Assembly (NCBI GenBank): GCA_936432065.2
Contig: OW386288.2
Span: 15,240,706-15,304,705, forward strand
From: Rutpela maculata
Lineage: Eukaryota > Arthropoda > Insecta > Coleoptera > Cerambycidae
DNA: 64,000 nt
Direction of reading: 5' to 3'
Positions within the stretch are counted from its first letter, which is position 1. Each line of letters begins with the position of its first letter. Positions 37,440-47,537 of the stretch are shown here, one piece after another. The notes under the pieces were generated by a model. The model was not told the DNA's origin, did not search any database, and saw only the letters and a program-made list of their open reading frames with translations. The position numbers and the translations under genes were made by a program.

Positions 37440-38000
37440 AACCAACCTTCTCGGTACACTTTGAAACATTTTTTTTTTTTAACTATTTAACGTCGGCCTA
37501 TTTCCGCTACCAGGGCCTATCATCGACGCCAGGAGACGAGCTAACCCCAACCTGGAAATTTTGCCGAACCTCTTCCCTTAAGAAGAGTAGGGATCTTTTA
37601 CTTGCCTAACATTTAATAGACAAGGGACCGCCTGCTTTACATCCCCTCCGAAGGATGGTATATCCACTACGTAATCCTCGCTGAAATTGCGTTGCTTCCG
37701 CGTATACAAGCCGCTATAAGGTGGGACGAGAACGCTGTATTTCCCAAGATGGGTCACCCATCCAAGTACTAACCGCGCTCGACGTTGCTTCAAGGGAATA
37801 TCGACTGATATTCACATTGAAGTCGCCTCTACGCTCGCCCCTTTGAAAATTGCCATGACAACTCGACAAGTTGAACTGGTCTGCTGGAATTCCAGCGTCT
37901 TCAAAGCGTACCGACAGTGTTGGCTCCAGCAGTTTTACGAGTTCGCATGGCAATCTTCAAAGTGTACCGATGTTGGTTCGATGGGACAAACACATTGAAT
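37440..38000 (-). repeat. 5S-rRNA-derived composite repeat
   Basis: A GC-richer block unlike its surroundings. It contains the 5S-derived segment at 37733-37792 (minus) and, upstream of it on the minus strand, duplicated phrases (inverse of CTTCAAAG.GTACCGA near 37900 and 37955). Probably a SINE3-like or other Pol III-driven retroelement. A GTCACCTTGAGGTGAC palindrome (37416-37431) sits just before it. Tail and TSD were not identified. Confidence 0.5.
37733..37792 (-). ncRNA. 5S rRNA-like segment (not a full gene)
   Basis: The minus strand reads AAGCAACGTCGAGCGCGG, then TTAGTACTTGGATGGGTGAC and TTGGGAAATACAGCG. This closely follows nucleotides about 45-105 of animal 5S rRNA, including the internal C-box region. 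The first 40 nt of 5S are not recognisable, so it is a derived fragment. Confidence 0.75.
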
Positions 38001-38459
38001 ATTTGGTTAAAAAAAAAATAAGATGTCTCTAGTCGAAGTTTAAACATTTAAAAAACTTTTTTGATGTTAAACATCTGACGACAATGAATTATGATTTAGT
38101 GCAAATACATTTATAGTACGATATTATTGCTTGAGGACTGACAAATTGCTGTTTAAATAAACTAGAAGTTGACTAGAAATGGTTATTAAAAATAATATTT
38201 GGCAAATGTTACACCTAACCAAGCGATGATCAGAATGATCTGTACAGTGAATCAAAAATTTAAGACATTAGACAATTATTTTGCCGCCAGCTAATCATCA
38301 ATCTAAAAATTTAGGAAAAAACCTTATTTCTTTGTGGGTCTACTTCTCTGTTTATTTGTCTTTTTCTATATACATTTTTATTGTACTTTTGTACTTTTTA
38401 CCGTAAGTTTAAATGTTATTTATGTTATTTATTTGTAACTGTTTTACGAGATAATAAGA

Positions 38460-39620
38460 ATAGTAATAATAATCATTACTATCATTATTATTATTAAAAG
38501 AACAGGGCCTAGATCGGTACCTTGTGGGCCATCATGACTTACATTTGTCGTATTATTGTTCTAATTGTGAATACTTTCGTATTGCTTTCTATTGGATAAA
38601 CAAGATGTAATAAGGTAAAATGTATTCCCATGAAACACCATATTTTCTAAAAGGTCTACAAAAAAGAGATCTTGTCCTAATGTTCTCATCTAACCACCCC
38701 CTTTTATCTCCTATGGGTGGTAGAGGGAAATTGACACGATGGAATTTTTTTGTCCAAAATTGGCTTCAGCGAGTCAATATACTTCAGAAAAGTTACATCA
38801 GAACCTTAGGACAAACTAAACCTCCTTTTTGTCCTTTTTAGGGGATGGTAGATGAAAATTAACACGGAAAAATTTTGTTTTGTCCAAAATTGGTTTCAGG
38901 GCATCAACATACTTCAGAAAAGTTAGATGAGCACCTTAGGACAAGACCTTTTTTGTAGACGTGTGTAATTAATAGTTTTTATAACCTTGAAGGTCTTAGC
39001 CAGGTCAATAAAAATACATGGTGATGTTTCTTTGATATCCAATGCCTCATAAATATTGGCTTTAAATCTGCAATAGCATCGCTTGTATTGATCTGGCTTC
39101 CATTCTGTTTTTCTGGTATTATTTTGCATTTTTTTAGAAAACTGCGTATACTTTTTTTTTGTATTTTTTTTATCTTACTTAATTTTATTATTAGTGATAA
39201 TGGACTATTATTAATAAGTTTTTGTTTATCACCCCGTCAGTGGTTTGGTAAGTGATACTTTAAATGAGTCTGGAAAGATACCAGTTTGCATTGATTTATT
39301 TATTATATAATGTCTTTGACTTTCTGTCAAGTCCTGGTACCTTCTTTTTTTTATGTCCTCAACGGTATATGCACAATATGTATAAGAATTTGGTAGTTGT
39401 ATTTTTGGAAAGTTATTATTTAGAGGACGGGTTATTTTTGTTGCTAGAGTTTTTCCTATTTCACTGTAAAATGCGTTAAAATTGTTCGCTATTTTCGTTT
39501 TGTCTGGTGTTAGCTCGATTTTCTGATGTATTATTCTAGAAATATTTTTTATTACAACCTTTATTTTGAATCTTATTTACACACTGCCACATATTTTTCA
39601 GAGTCCTCGTTTATATCAAC
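38460..39620 (-). pseudogene. Second dead LINE reverse transcriptase
   Basis: Read on the minus strand: LKNMWQCVNKIQNKG, TPDKTKIANNFNAFYSEIGK, TGIFPDSFKVSLTKPL, NTSDAIADL in one frame and ANIYEALDIKE..CIFIDLAKTFKVI in another, then after the insertion at 38652-38961 KYGVSW, SNRKQYESIHN and GPQGTDLGPVL. These are RT motifs of a LINE distinct from the copy at 35.6 kb. Multiple frameshifts and stops. Confidence 0.8.
38652..38961. mobile_element. TIR element with internal tandem repeat, inside a LINE
   Basis: GGTCTACAAAAAAGAGATCT followed by TGTCCTAA at the left is mirrored at 38925-38961. Inside, a unit of about 130 bp (GGTAGA..AAATT.ACACG, TTTTGTCCAAAATTGG, AACATACTTCAGAAAAGTTA) occurs twice. 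It separates consecutive RT motifs of the LINE. TSD not resolved. Confidence 0.65.
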
Positions 39621-39639
39621 TTTTTTATAATTATTTGTT

Positions 39640-40008
39640 TTGTTATCCTTATTAGATATTTCTCTAACATATTAATGTTGTTTCAGTTTTTTATTGCATA
39701 CCTACGCAGAGAAATAACGAAAATAATGAGCTAAAGAAAAACTTTTTAGGACTAATAGATCCGAAGTTATGATGTTTCAAACTAATGTAGATGTGTTTTT
39801 GCCTTCAAATGCCACATCTTCATTAAAATTTGTTTCCACTTCATTCTAGGAGAATCATCCATAGAACTAAAGTACTCCAAATTAGTTATTGCAACAATTT
39901 ATCATATTCAATTATAATTTGCAATTTACAAATAATAGTAAAAAATTATTATGCTTCAAAAACAGACTGTATAAATGTGTATGCCACCAAATAGTCCTGT
40001 CCCCAAGG
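39640..40008. other. Spacer, no gene seen
   Basis: AT-rich; nothing recognisable. It may contain the LINE's decayed upstream region. Confidence 0.4.
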
Positions 40009-42345
40009 CCCCCCCTGTAAAAAAAATGTTGTCCAGAGAAACGGATTTCATATTTCTGTTTAAGGTTCATTATAGAACTAATTTTGCTTGGGTAGACACC
40101 GCGAATTTGGCGCCACTGTTTCTTGTGCGCCATTTTTAAAAATGGAGGATGATTTCAATATTATATTGTATTTAAAGAACTATAAAGCCTACAGACTTCA
40201 GTCTGGTGTCAAAATCTAGGTATAAGGAGTCAAAAAATATAACAGTGGTTAAATTGAACCCTTCAGATTAACCCTTACACCATTTTCAAAGTAGAGAAGT
40301 AATAATATATATCAATATGTACAAGTATTAACACATTTTATTTACTTTTTTATATACTTGGCCTGGCAACCCATTTGCAATATAAAAATGCAATATGTAA
40401 ACATTAATGCTGAAATGAAAGACAATGTAATATCAACACAAATACTATATTACTAAAAGCTGATTAAAATCACATTAAGTGTAAACTAATATCAAGATCA
40501 CCTTATGTTCAAATTTATATTTGTTTATTTATTTGTTTTTACAATCTTGAACAGTAGGTGGAACATATAAGTAGAGCATTTCGACAAGGACATCTTTTTG
40601 TTGCACAGGTTTTGCAAGAACATACACGTGTAACTTCGGTGGGCAAACGATTTAAAAAGTTTACAGGTTTCAGAACACCGTTAACTTCTTCCCATCCAAA
40701 GCTACATAGATCTTTCTCTACGTAGGCAGGATTTAAAACATTTAAACAATTCCTGATTACATAAAACGCCCTTTTAATGTGACCTTGAATGGAATAAGAT
40801 GTCGGCGGAAGGTCAGTAAGAGGGGGACCGATCTCTTGAATTCACTGTACCGCAGATCGTCAAATGTTTCCAGACACACACTAGAAATTTTTCAACTTTT
40901 TCGAAATCGTTTTCTTCTTCAGTTTCAGCAAATTTTTTCAGGAATTTTACTGGATCAGCAGTGAGGGCTCCAAGTTTTGTTCCAATTTTGCTTACGGTGT
41001 CATCACCAGTAAGAATGTGAGCCTTGATCAAAACATTGGGCAATCCTGGAGGCAGTTTTCTATAAAGAACATGAAGTGGGATAAAGCGTCTTCTCTCTCT
41101 CCAGTTCGATAACGTACCCATAGCTCCGATAATCCGTGATTTAAAAACAATTCAACAAATCTAAATAGCAACACAACAACATCTGTGTCATTTGACAGAA
41201 CCAGGACTCGACGTGAACCATTTCGAATGGCTCAGTCAACGTGTGGCACAATACGAAGGTCAGCTTCCTCCAATGCGCTGTTTAATTCTTCAACGATACT
41301 ACCATTGCCTTTTGAATATTTTTCTGTTGGAACTACTTGCTCATTCGCCGTAATTGCACCAACAATTATTGGAAATTATGGCACACTCATACTTCCGAAT
41401 ATATATACGCATACAGTTCGGGTGAGAATACAAATCAGCTGCAAATACACTCGTATCACTGCTTAAATCAGCTACTCGACTAAACACTTCGTCTCCGAAA
41501 TAACTAGCTGCTGATAAAAATGTGTTTGCTCTTTTGGACTCGCATATTCTGTATTTTTTCCTGTCGTCCGTCCCTTTGACCTTTATTCTGGCTGAACCAC
41601 ATATAACACACGGAAGGTCTTCAGGTTTCAAATGAGCTGATGGGGGTGGACGCGCAGTTAACGATCTTCTGAGTAGATAGCCTTGGTCCTCAACTGTAGT
41701 ATCTTCTGCAAAAGACTCGGGCTCTTCACTACATTGAGGTGTTTTTTTGGTTGATTTTATCCAAGGTTTTTTTCAGTGTATATGATTTGTAGCACTTGTT
41801 GTTATAGTGATAAACTACTCTGTCATCTTCAGTCATTAGTTTCAATCGTTTTTGAACATCATCTTTCCGTATTTCAGCGGCATCTCGGATTCTCTTCTGT
41901 CCATTTTCACTTGATGTTACAGTTTCATTCGTGTTAATATGACATATTACGCATTTTGCTTTATCGAAGGACTCTTCATATTTGGTTTTTAGTAACACAG
42001 AAGTTAGAGACGCTTTACTGCCGCCTGTATCACCCATGTTCAAGTAATTACATCAAGGGGAAACCTGGAACAAACACAAAATCTATAAATGTTGTAAAGG
42101 GTTACATAAAAATTGAAACGCCATCTTGTAAAATGGTGGAAGGATGAATCTGAAGGGTTCAATTCTGCCACTATTGTATTCTTTGACCCATAATACCTAG
42201 ATTTTTTTTAAATGCGCACAAAAAACAGTCGCGCCAAATTCGTGATGTCTACCCAAGTTAAATCACTTCTCTAGTGAACCTAAAATACAAATTTAAAATT
42301 CGTTTCTCTGGACAACATTTTTTTCACGGGATTATCCTGTGGGGC
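40009..42345 (-). mobile_element. TIR DNA element carrying a Cys-rich-tail gene
   Basis: Terminal inverted repeats of about 300 bp: AAAAAATGTTGTCCAGAGAA onward at the left (including GGGTAGACA and AATTTGGCGCCACTG) is mirrored at the right through 42345. They enclose the pseudogene at 40539-42043 closely. A 2.3-kb size, single gene and long TIRs suggest a DNA transposon with this protein as its main product. TSD could not be assigned because the outermost bases differ. Confidence 0.7.
40539..42043 (-). pseudogene. Transposon-associated protein: zinc-finger-like N-terminus, nuclease-like core, Cys tail
   Basis: An intronless gene broken by at least three frameshifts. From the N-terminus: MGDTGGSK, CVICH, VVYHYNNKCYKSYT; then LPCVICGSARIKVKG; then EEADLRIVPHVD..A and VLVLSNDTDVVVLL..; IPLHVLYRKL; KAHILTGDDTVSKIGTKLGA; then FGWEEVNGVLKPVNFL; and a Cys tail spaced C-x-C-x2-C-x4-C-x-C-x6-C-x3-C, ending at 40539. 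I recognise the order from large families of uncharacterised insect and cnidarian proteins. The ADxRI..H and SNDTDVVVLL motifs resemble FEN1/PIN-like nuclease folds (inference). One break is in an A run (KINQK|TPQC). Confidence 0.65.
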
Positions 42346-42482
42346 CGGGATTACAAATGGGAAGTGTGATGTGACAGGGGATTTCACAGGGAGTAAATAG
42401 CCCACGCCCTTTGAGCGACATTTTCGAAAAATTGGTTGTCCTTAAACCATAATAAATATTAATATTATTATTATATTAGTAT

Positions 42483-43365
42483 CCCTAACAGCACACGATG
42501 TCCGCCGGACGTCCGTTTTATGTCCATTTAATGTACTGACGTCCCTGGACATAAACTGGACGTCTATCGGACGTTTATCATCGGATTTACTTTGAAATTG
42601 TGCGGAATGGACGTCTTCTGAATGTCCATTTTGTGTACGGGAAGTATGTACATTTTATGTCCTTATAGAGACAGGAGATGGACGCCCATTTGGTGTCCGT
42701 TGATTTAAATATTATATTTTTGTAATACCACACTGAACGTCCAACATATGTGCCGCAACGGACGTCCTTATGTTCGGCAACTACACACATTTTAGGTCCC
42801 TATAGGGACAGCAGCAGGACGTCTATTTAATACAAAAACAAAAAAAAAAACGTTAACAAAACTGATTTTTCAATTTTATAATGTGTTTGTTTGTATTCGA
42901 CCGTTATTTCTATAAAATTTGTAGTTTATTTTTTATGATAATTTGTAATTTATCATTAATAATTTAATTTTAACCTTTTTTGTAAATTATTAATGATATC
43001 ATTTGATACTAATCATTTATTAAACATTCAAATACTTTCTACATTTTGGAACAAATAGCTATATTAGTCTAAGATCTACTTTCAACTGTACAGTCTTAAA
43101 GTAAGTACTAGTAAGCTAGGTTAATGGCAGAGTGAGAAAGCATTGACTTAAAAATCATGAGGTCGGCGGTTCGATCCCTGCTCATTCCGTTTTTTTTTTT
43201 TTATTAATTGGGATGTACAAATATTGTTCAAAGTTGTGCCATTTGGACGTCTCTCGGCTGCCCGTTGAATGTACTTTGAACCAACAACGAACTTCCATGG
43301 GATGTCCTGTATGTCCGTCGAGGACGTCCTTCAAATATCCATAGAATAATGTTGTGTTATTAGGG
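42483..43365. mobile_element. CCC-N4-AGCACA element, GGACGTCC-rich
   Basis: The ends CCCTAACAGCACACGATGTC and (inverted) CCCTAATAACACAACATTAT. The outer 300 bp on the left and about 150 bp on the right are packed with GACGTCC/TGTCC words. A tRNA-like module lies at 43125-43190. No coding content. Related by terminus to 34232-35225 and 47538-49833. Confidence 0.75.
43125..43202 (+). ncRNA. tRNA-derived module with T-run terminator
   Basis: A-box-like TGGCAGAGTGAG (43125-43136), exact B box GGTTCGATCCC (43168-43178), and a run of 13 T from 43190 that would terminate Pol III. The cloverleaf is degraded. Upstream text matches the module at 34740. It could drive small-RNA transcription from inside a DNA element, or be a SINE head. 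Confidence 0.7.
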
Positions 43366-44904
43366 ATTCTTACTAGAGTACTTGTACTTAAAATTGTGGC
43401 TTATTAAAGTACTGACTACTTAAGTAATAAGCCTATAAATATTTAAATTTAATTTAATTTATTTAATTAACAGAATTCAAATAAAGCTTACTTAAATTTT
43501 TAAGTATTACCTAATATACGTGTACTAGGCCCTTGTACTTATTTCTGTTTTCAGAGAATACCTAATGCTTAATTAAGTACATTTTATCGGCACATACAAC
43601 AGCTCTGTAGCTATTATCACATAAAAGATTAGTATTTAATTTTCTTCTGTTTAAGTACTTCTTTGTATCTATTTGACTCTATCAAATAAAAATAACAATT
43701 TTTGGTTTAGTAAAGAATTATAATTTAGTTGTATGAATAAAAGTAGTGAAGGAAAATCCGCTTCGCTGCGGAAGTCGGAACAGTCTGCAAAAATAGAAAA
43801 ATCCAGCGGAGAATATAGAAGTTTTTATCATGGATGCATGGTCCAGTGATTTTAGTAAATTGGCTAAATCTGCGAATTTTAGAGAAATGCAGTCGGAACA
43901 GCAAGTGAACAAGAGGCGCGGTCATCAGACGGGGTAATGTAGCATAAACCGCCACAGGGCGCTATGATTTTTAATGTGTTGAATGATTTCGTTTCTTTGG
44001 TCCGCATCTACGGGGGGGCTGAAACTGGAGCGCCCCTACAAATGCACCCTTATTTATTGACCTAAAAATGACTAAGCTGCTTCTCAAATATACAGGAATC
44101 CGACGTAAAGTGTTAAGATACGCATTTAGACACGTAGTGGATCCACAACCAATATCGGAGTATACTGGAATGAATTTCGTCTTTCGAACAATATCCACTT
44201 TGGAGTAATACAGATAAAGACACTTATTAAGTTAACGTTAATTATTATTTGTCAAACTTGTTTATGTTTCCACGGCACACTTTTTATTTGCAGTGGTGTT
44301 GTGTTAGTTTTAATAAAATTTCACGGCATACTTGAGATTTGAGAATAGGCACCCTGGGCTGTGAACATAGTGATGTCATTACGCGTCATTGTTACGTCAT
44401 TCACACTTTTCTTTAATATGAAATTATCTGCTTTCTGTATATTGGTACCTTAATCTGGTCACGCTAATATACCACTTAGGAAAACACTTTAAAACACTCA
44501 TCATCACAGAACTAATCAGAACAACTACTCTTCTAGCTAATACTGGTCAAGTATTGAATTACATGATGGGATTGCTAGCATTTTAAGGCAAAAAAATACG
44601 AACCGACTTATCCACTTGTTTCATTCACTTACTATATCGGTATGAAAAACAAGAAAATAACAATTCTTTCTATATTCTGATGATCTAAGTCTGATCATGC
44701 CAATATATTATCGTCAAAATGACGTTTCCAGTGACCTAAAATTTACGTCAAAATGAGGTCAGTCTGCTACCTGAGAGGCGCTTGCCAATTTGACCCAGAG
44801 GTAACACAAAATGCTCTCTTATTGGTTTAAAGCACATCTGGCATCTAATAAACATCTACGTCTAATTTAATGATTCACCTAGTATAGACGTTTACTGTCC
44901 GAAA
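43366..44904. other. Spacer, possible CCC-family terminus
   Basis: No recognised gene. A plus-strand stretch about 44040-44200 reads KMTKLLLKYTGIRRKVLRYA without a match I know. Near 44740-44780 CTCAGGTAGCAGA (inverted) with GACGT words nearby resembles a CCC-type terminus. Confidence 0.35.
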
Positions 44905-45566
44905 ATAATTACGAACGTAGGATAGAATATTGAAATTGGATTTTGCAGAATAATGTGCAGCCAAACGATGATTTTTTGGGAATGATTTTATTTTCGGACG
45001 AGTCTAGGTTTACAAATTTGGGATTATTTAACCGACAAAATACAAAATATTGGTCACAAGAAAATCAGCATTTATTACGGGAGGGTAACTTTCAAGTGCG
45101 GTTCGGTTTCCATGTTTAGCTTGAAATAATCGGTAGTAGAATCATTCGTCCAATAATATTTGAAGGACTGGTGCCAGATACTTGAGATTCCTGCAAAATG
45201 AGATTGAGGACATTTTAGATGAGTTACCTTTAGATTTAAGACAGGGAATGTATTTCCAACAAGATGGCGCTTCTCCCCATAATTTAAGGATAGTAATTGA
45301 TTACCTTCAACGGAGATTCGGAGAAAATGTAATTTCGACGAATGGTCTTGTGGGGTGCCCTCCAAGGTCACCTGATTTAACACCGCTTGATTTCTTTGTT
45401 TGGGGTCATTTAAAAAGTATTGTCTACGCAACCGCCGTTACAACCTTTGAAGACCTGGAGCAATTAATAGCATAACGGCCCAGCAATGGCGAACGTTCTT
45501 CGAGAAACAGCTATGCGAGTTCAGAAGTGCATTGATGTTAATGGACAGCATTTTGAACAATTGTAA
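44905..45566 (+). pseudogene. Tc1/mariner-type transposase remnant
   Basis: Covers the catalytic half: WILQNNVQPNDDFLGMILF then SDESRF (first Asp), NTKYWSQENQH, FQVRFGF, MYFQQDGASPH (second Asp), PPRSPDLTPLDFFVWGHLK (third Asp), and the C-terminus ANVLRETAMRVQKCIDVNG..FEQL-stop. Broken by TGA after RIEY, TAG after GFHV, a frame change near 45180 and another near 45474. The HTH half and TIRs were not found. It is not derived from the same element as 55998-58240, which differs clearly in sequence. Confidence 0.85.
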
Positions 45567-46014
45567 TGTTTTGTGTACATTTTTTATATTCCAAAGCCAC
45601 CTTATGTATAACAAGATAATTAGAACAAAATTGTATTTTCTTATTTTCTTTTAGCTGTAATTTTTGTATTTATCGCACATTTTAATACGACATATGAATA
45701 AATTTCTTATTAATAGTACTAATAAATGGTACAACGGTAGGTACCAATATGGTTCCATTTGAAAAAATTGAGTTTTGCCTCAAATTCAATTTTGATGAAC
45801 TTTGTTTGCTCATAAATCATGTAGTTTAGTATTTTTGACGGAATTTCGATTTTCTTAACATTACACGGGTTATTTAGAATAAATCGGAACTGTCATGACA
45901 CACTTAAATGGGAAACTAAAAATTATATTATAAAAAATATTGACGTTTGAAATGTCACTTGTTTGGTATCGTTGGATTCATAAAATTATGCAGAATTGAA
46001 AAATGCAATAATAT

Positions 46015-46210
46015 ACAGGGTGTTCCATTTAAAAATCGAAAGTTAGTGTCACTTCCGGCGAAATCGGAAGTGAAAAAAAAATCACTTGTATGTCAAAAAG
46101 TGCCACTTATTATGTATATAGGATATCCCAAATCAATTATCAACCAATTATCTTCAAAACTAAAGGAGTTACACCCGGTATAAATTTTCTTCATTCGACG
46201 CTTTTTGCAC
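46015..46210. repeat. Mariner-type left terminus fragment
   Basis: TACAGGGTGTTCCATTTAAA after AATATA, followed by an inner CACTTCCGGCGAAATCGGAA inverted pair. The right partner was not found. Confidence 0.45.
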
Positions 46211-47537
46211 TGGTGTATGACTTTTTCACATATTTATACACCAGCTCCACTCTGTTTTATTCACCACCAGAAGATGTCAACTTGATTGGCGAATCAGATG
46301 AATGAGTCGAATTTAGGTTCGTAGGTTCACTGTTGTGTCATGGTGTTTGTAAAGATTACTCCAATATCAGTAAAATATTTAAAAATTTCTGAAAACCCTG
46401 GCGTTGCAGCTTAGAATTCCTATTTCTTATTCTTATTATTTTCACGAAAACTTCCTGGACCACTATTATTTTTAATGTGAACCCTCTACCTGAAATGCTA
46501 GACGATGATGACGCAGATGTAAGCTAACCCAATTAGGATATGAGTTCTGCAATAAGCAAACAGTTGAAACCCGTTGTCCTAGCAACCCCCAGTCCGCTTA
46601 GACAAAGGCAGCTAACTCATCTTTAATAAGGCGATCAATTATGAAGCGAACGAAACTTCTGTGCAACTTTCCACTGTAATTATATTTTTGTAATTACGTT
46701 CCGTCTTTCTTTCACATCAGATTTATTTTAGATATATCAGGTATTTTCCGATGTATTTTATCAAATGGAACGCTTTGAGATTGTGCCTGCAACTCCAGTT
46801 TAATTATTAAGGGGTTATATCGGATTGGAATTTATTTTATTTCAGTATGTAGGTTTTGCAACTAATTGAAAATTAAGATTAGACAGAATTGAGCTTAAAC
46901 TGTACATATTATAGGAATATACAAGGTATACAAGTATTGTAATAAAGTTATTGACGATTCAAATTGATTTTCCCGTTTTGACAACACGTGCTACGTGACG
47001 TCAGGATGGAGATGCTTTGCCTCGTGTCACCGTGTCAGGCATTATTCGCACTGGTGTCCTGGGTGTCCATCGAATAGTAGTCTATGTAATGAAGCATTTA
47101 TAAGACGACTTTTTTGTAAATATTTCATGCAAAGACGAGATTACCTCCCCCCTCATTTTCGAGGGTGCTGAACACGATGCAAGTCGTGGGAGAAGTTTTT
47201 GACCGCCGCAACCCCCTGAAACGGCCAAAAACACCCCCATTATGAATCCCTTTATATTTTCATATATAAGCGAGTCTGGGGAGTGATTTATCGACGGGTG
47301 ATTCTTGAAATAACATGGAAGGGGGTTATAGAGTACCTAAATGGAATCCACACAGGGAGTTGATTAAACCCTCCTTGTCCTGTGCATATCCCTTTTTTTT
47401 TCAACATTTGCCATTGACGACAATTTATTATTCATTACTCCCCGATGAAGAAATCATTATACCCTACTCAGCAACCTACACACAATCATCGCCCCAGTGA
47501 TAACTGGTGAATGAGAATAAGTTTCCGTCCATTATAG
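46210..47537. other. Spacer, no gene seen
   Basis: No credible gene. A C/G-richer patch (47140-47240) contains no motif I can name. Confidence 0.4.

Noticed and set aside
37578..37953. Two overlapping minus-strand frames with normal-looking composition
   Set aside because: They cover the 5S-rRNA-derived repeat; GC-rich repeat text explains the open frames.
45075..45431. 118-codon minus-strand frame
   Set aside because: Antisense shadow of the plus-strand transposase remnant with DGASPH and PPRSPDL motifs.
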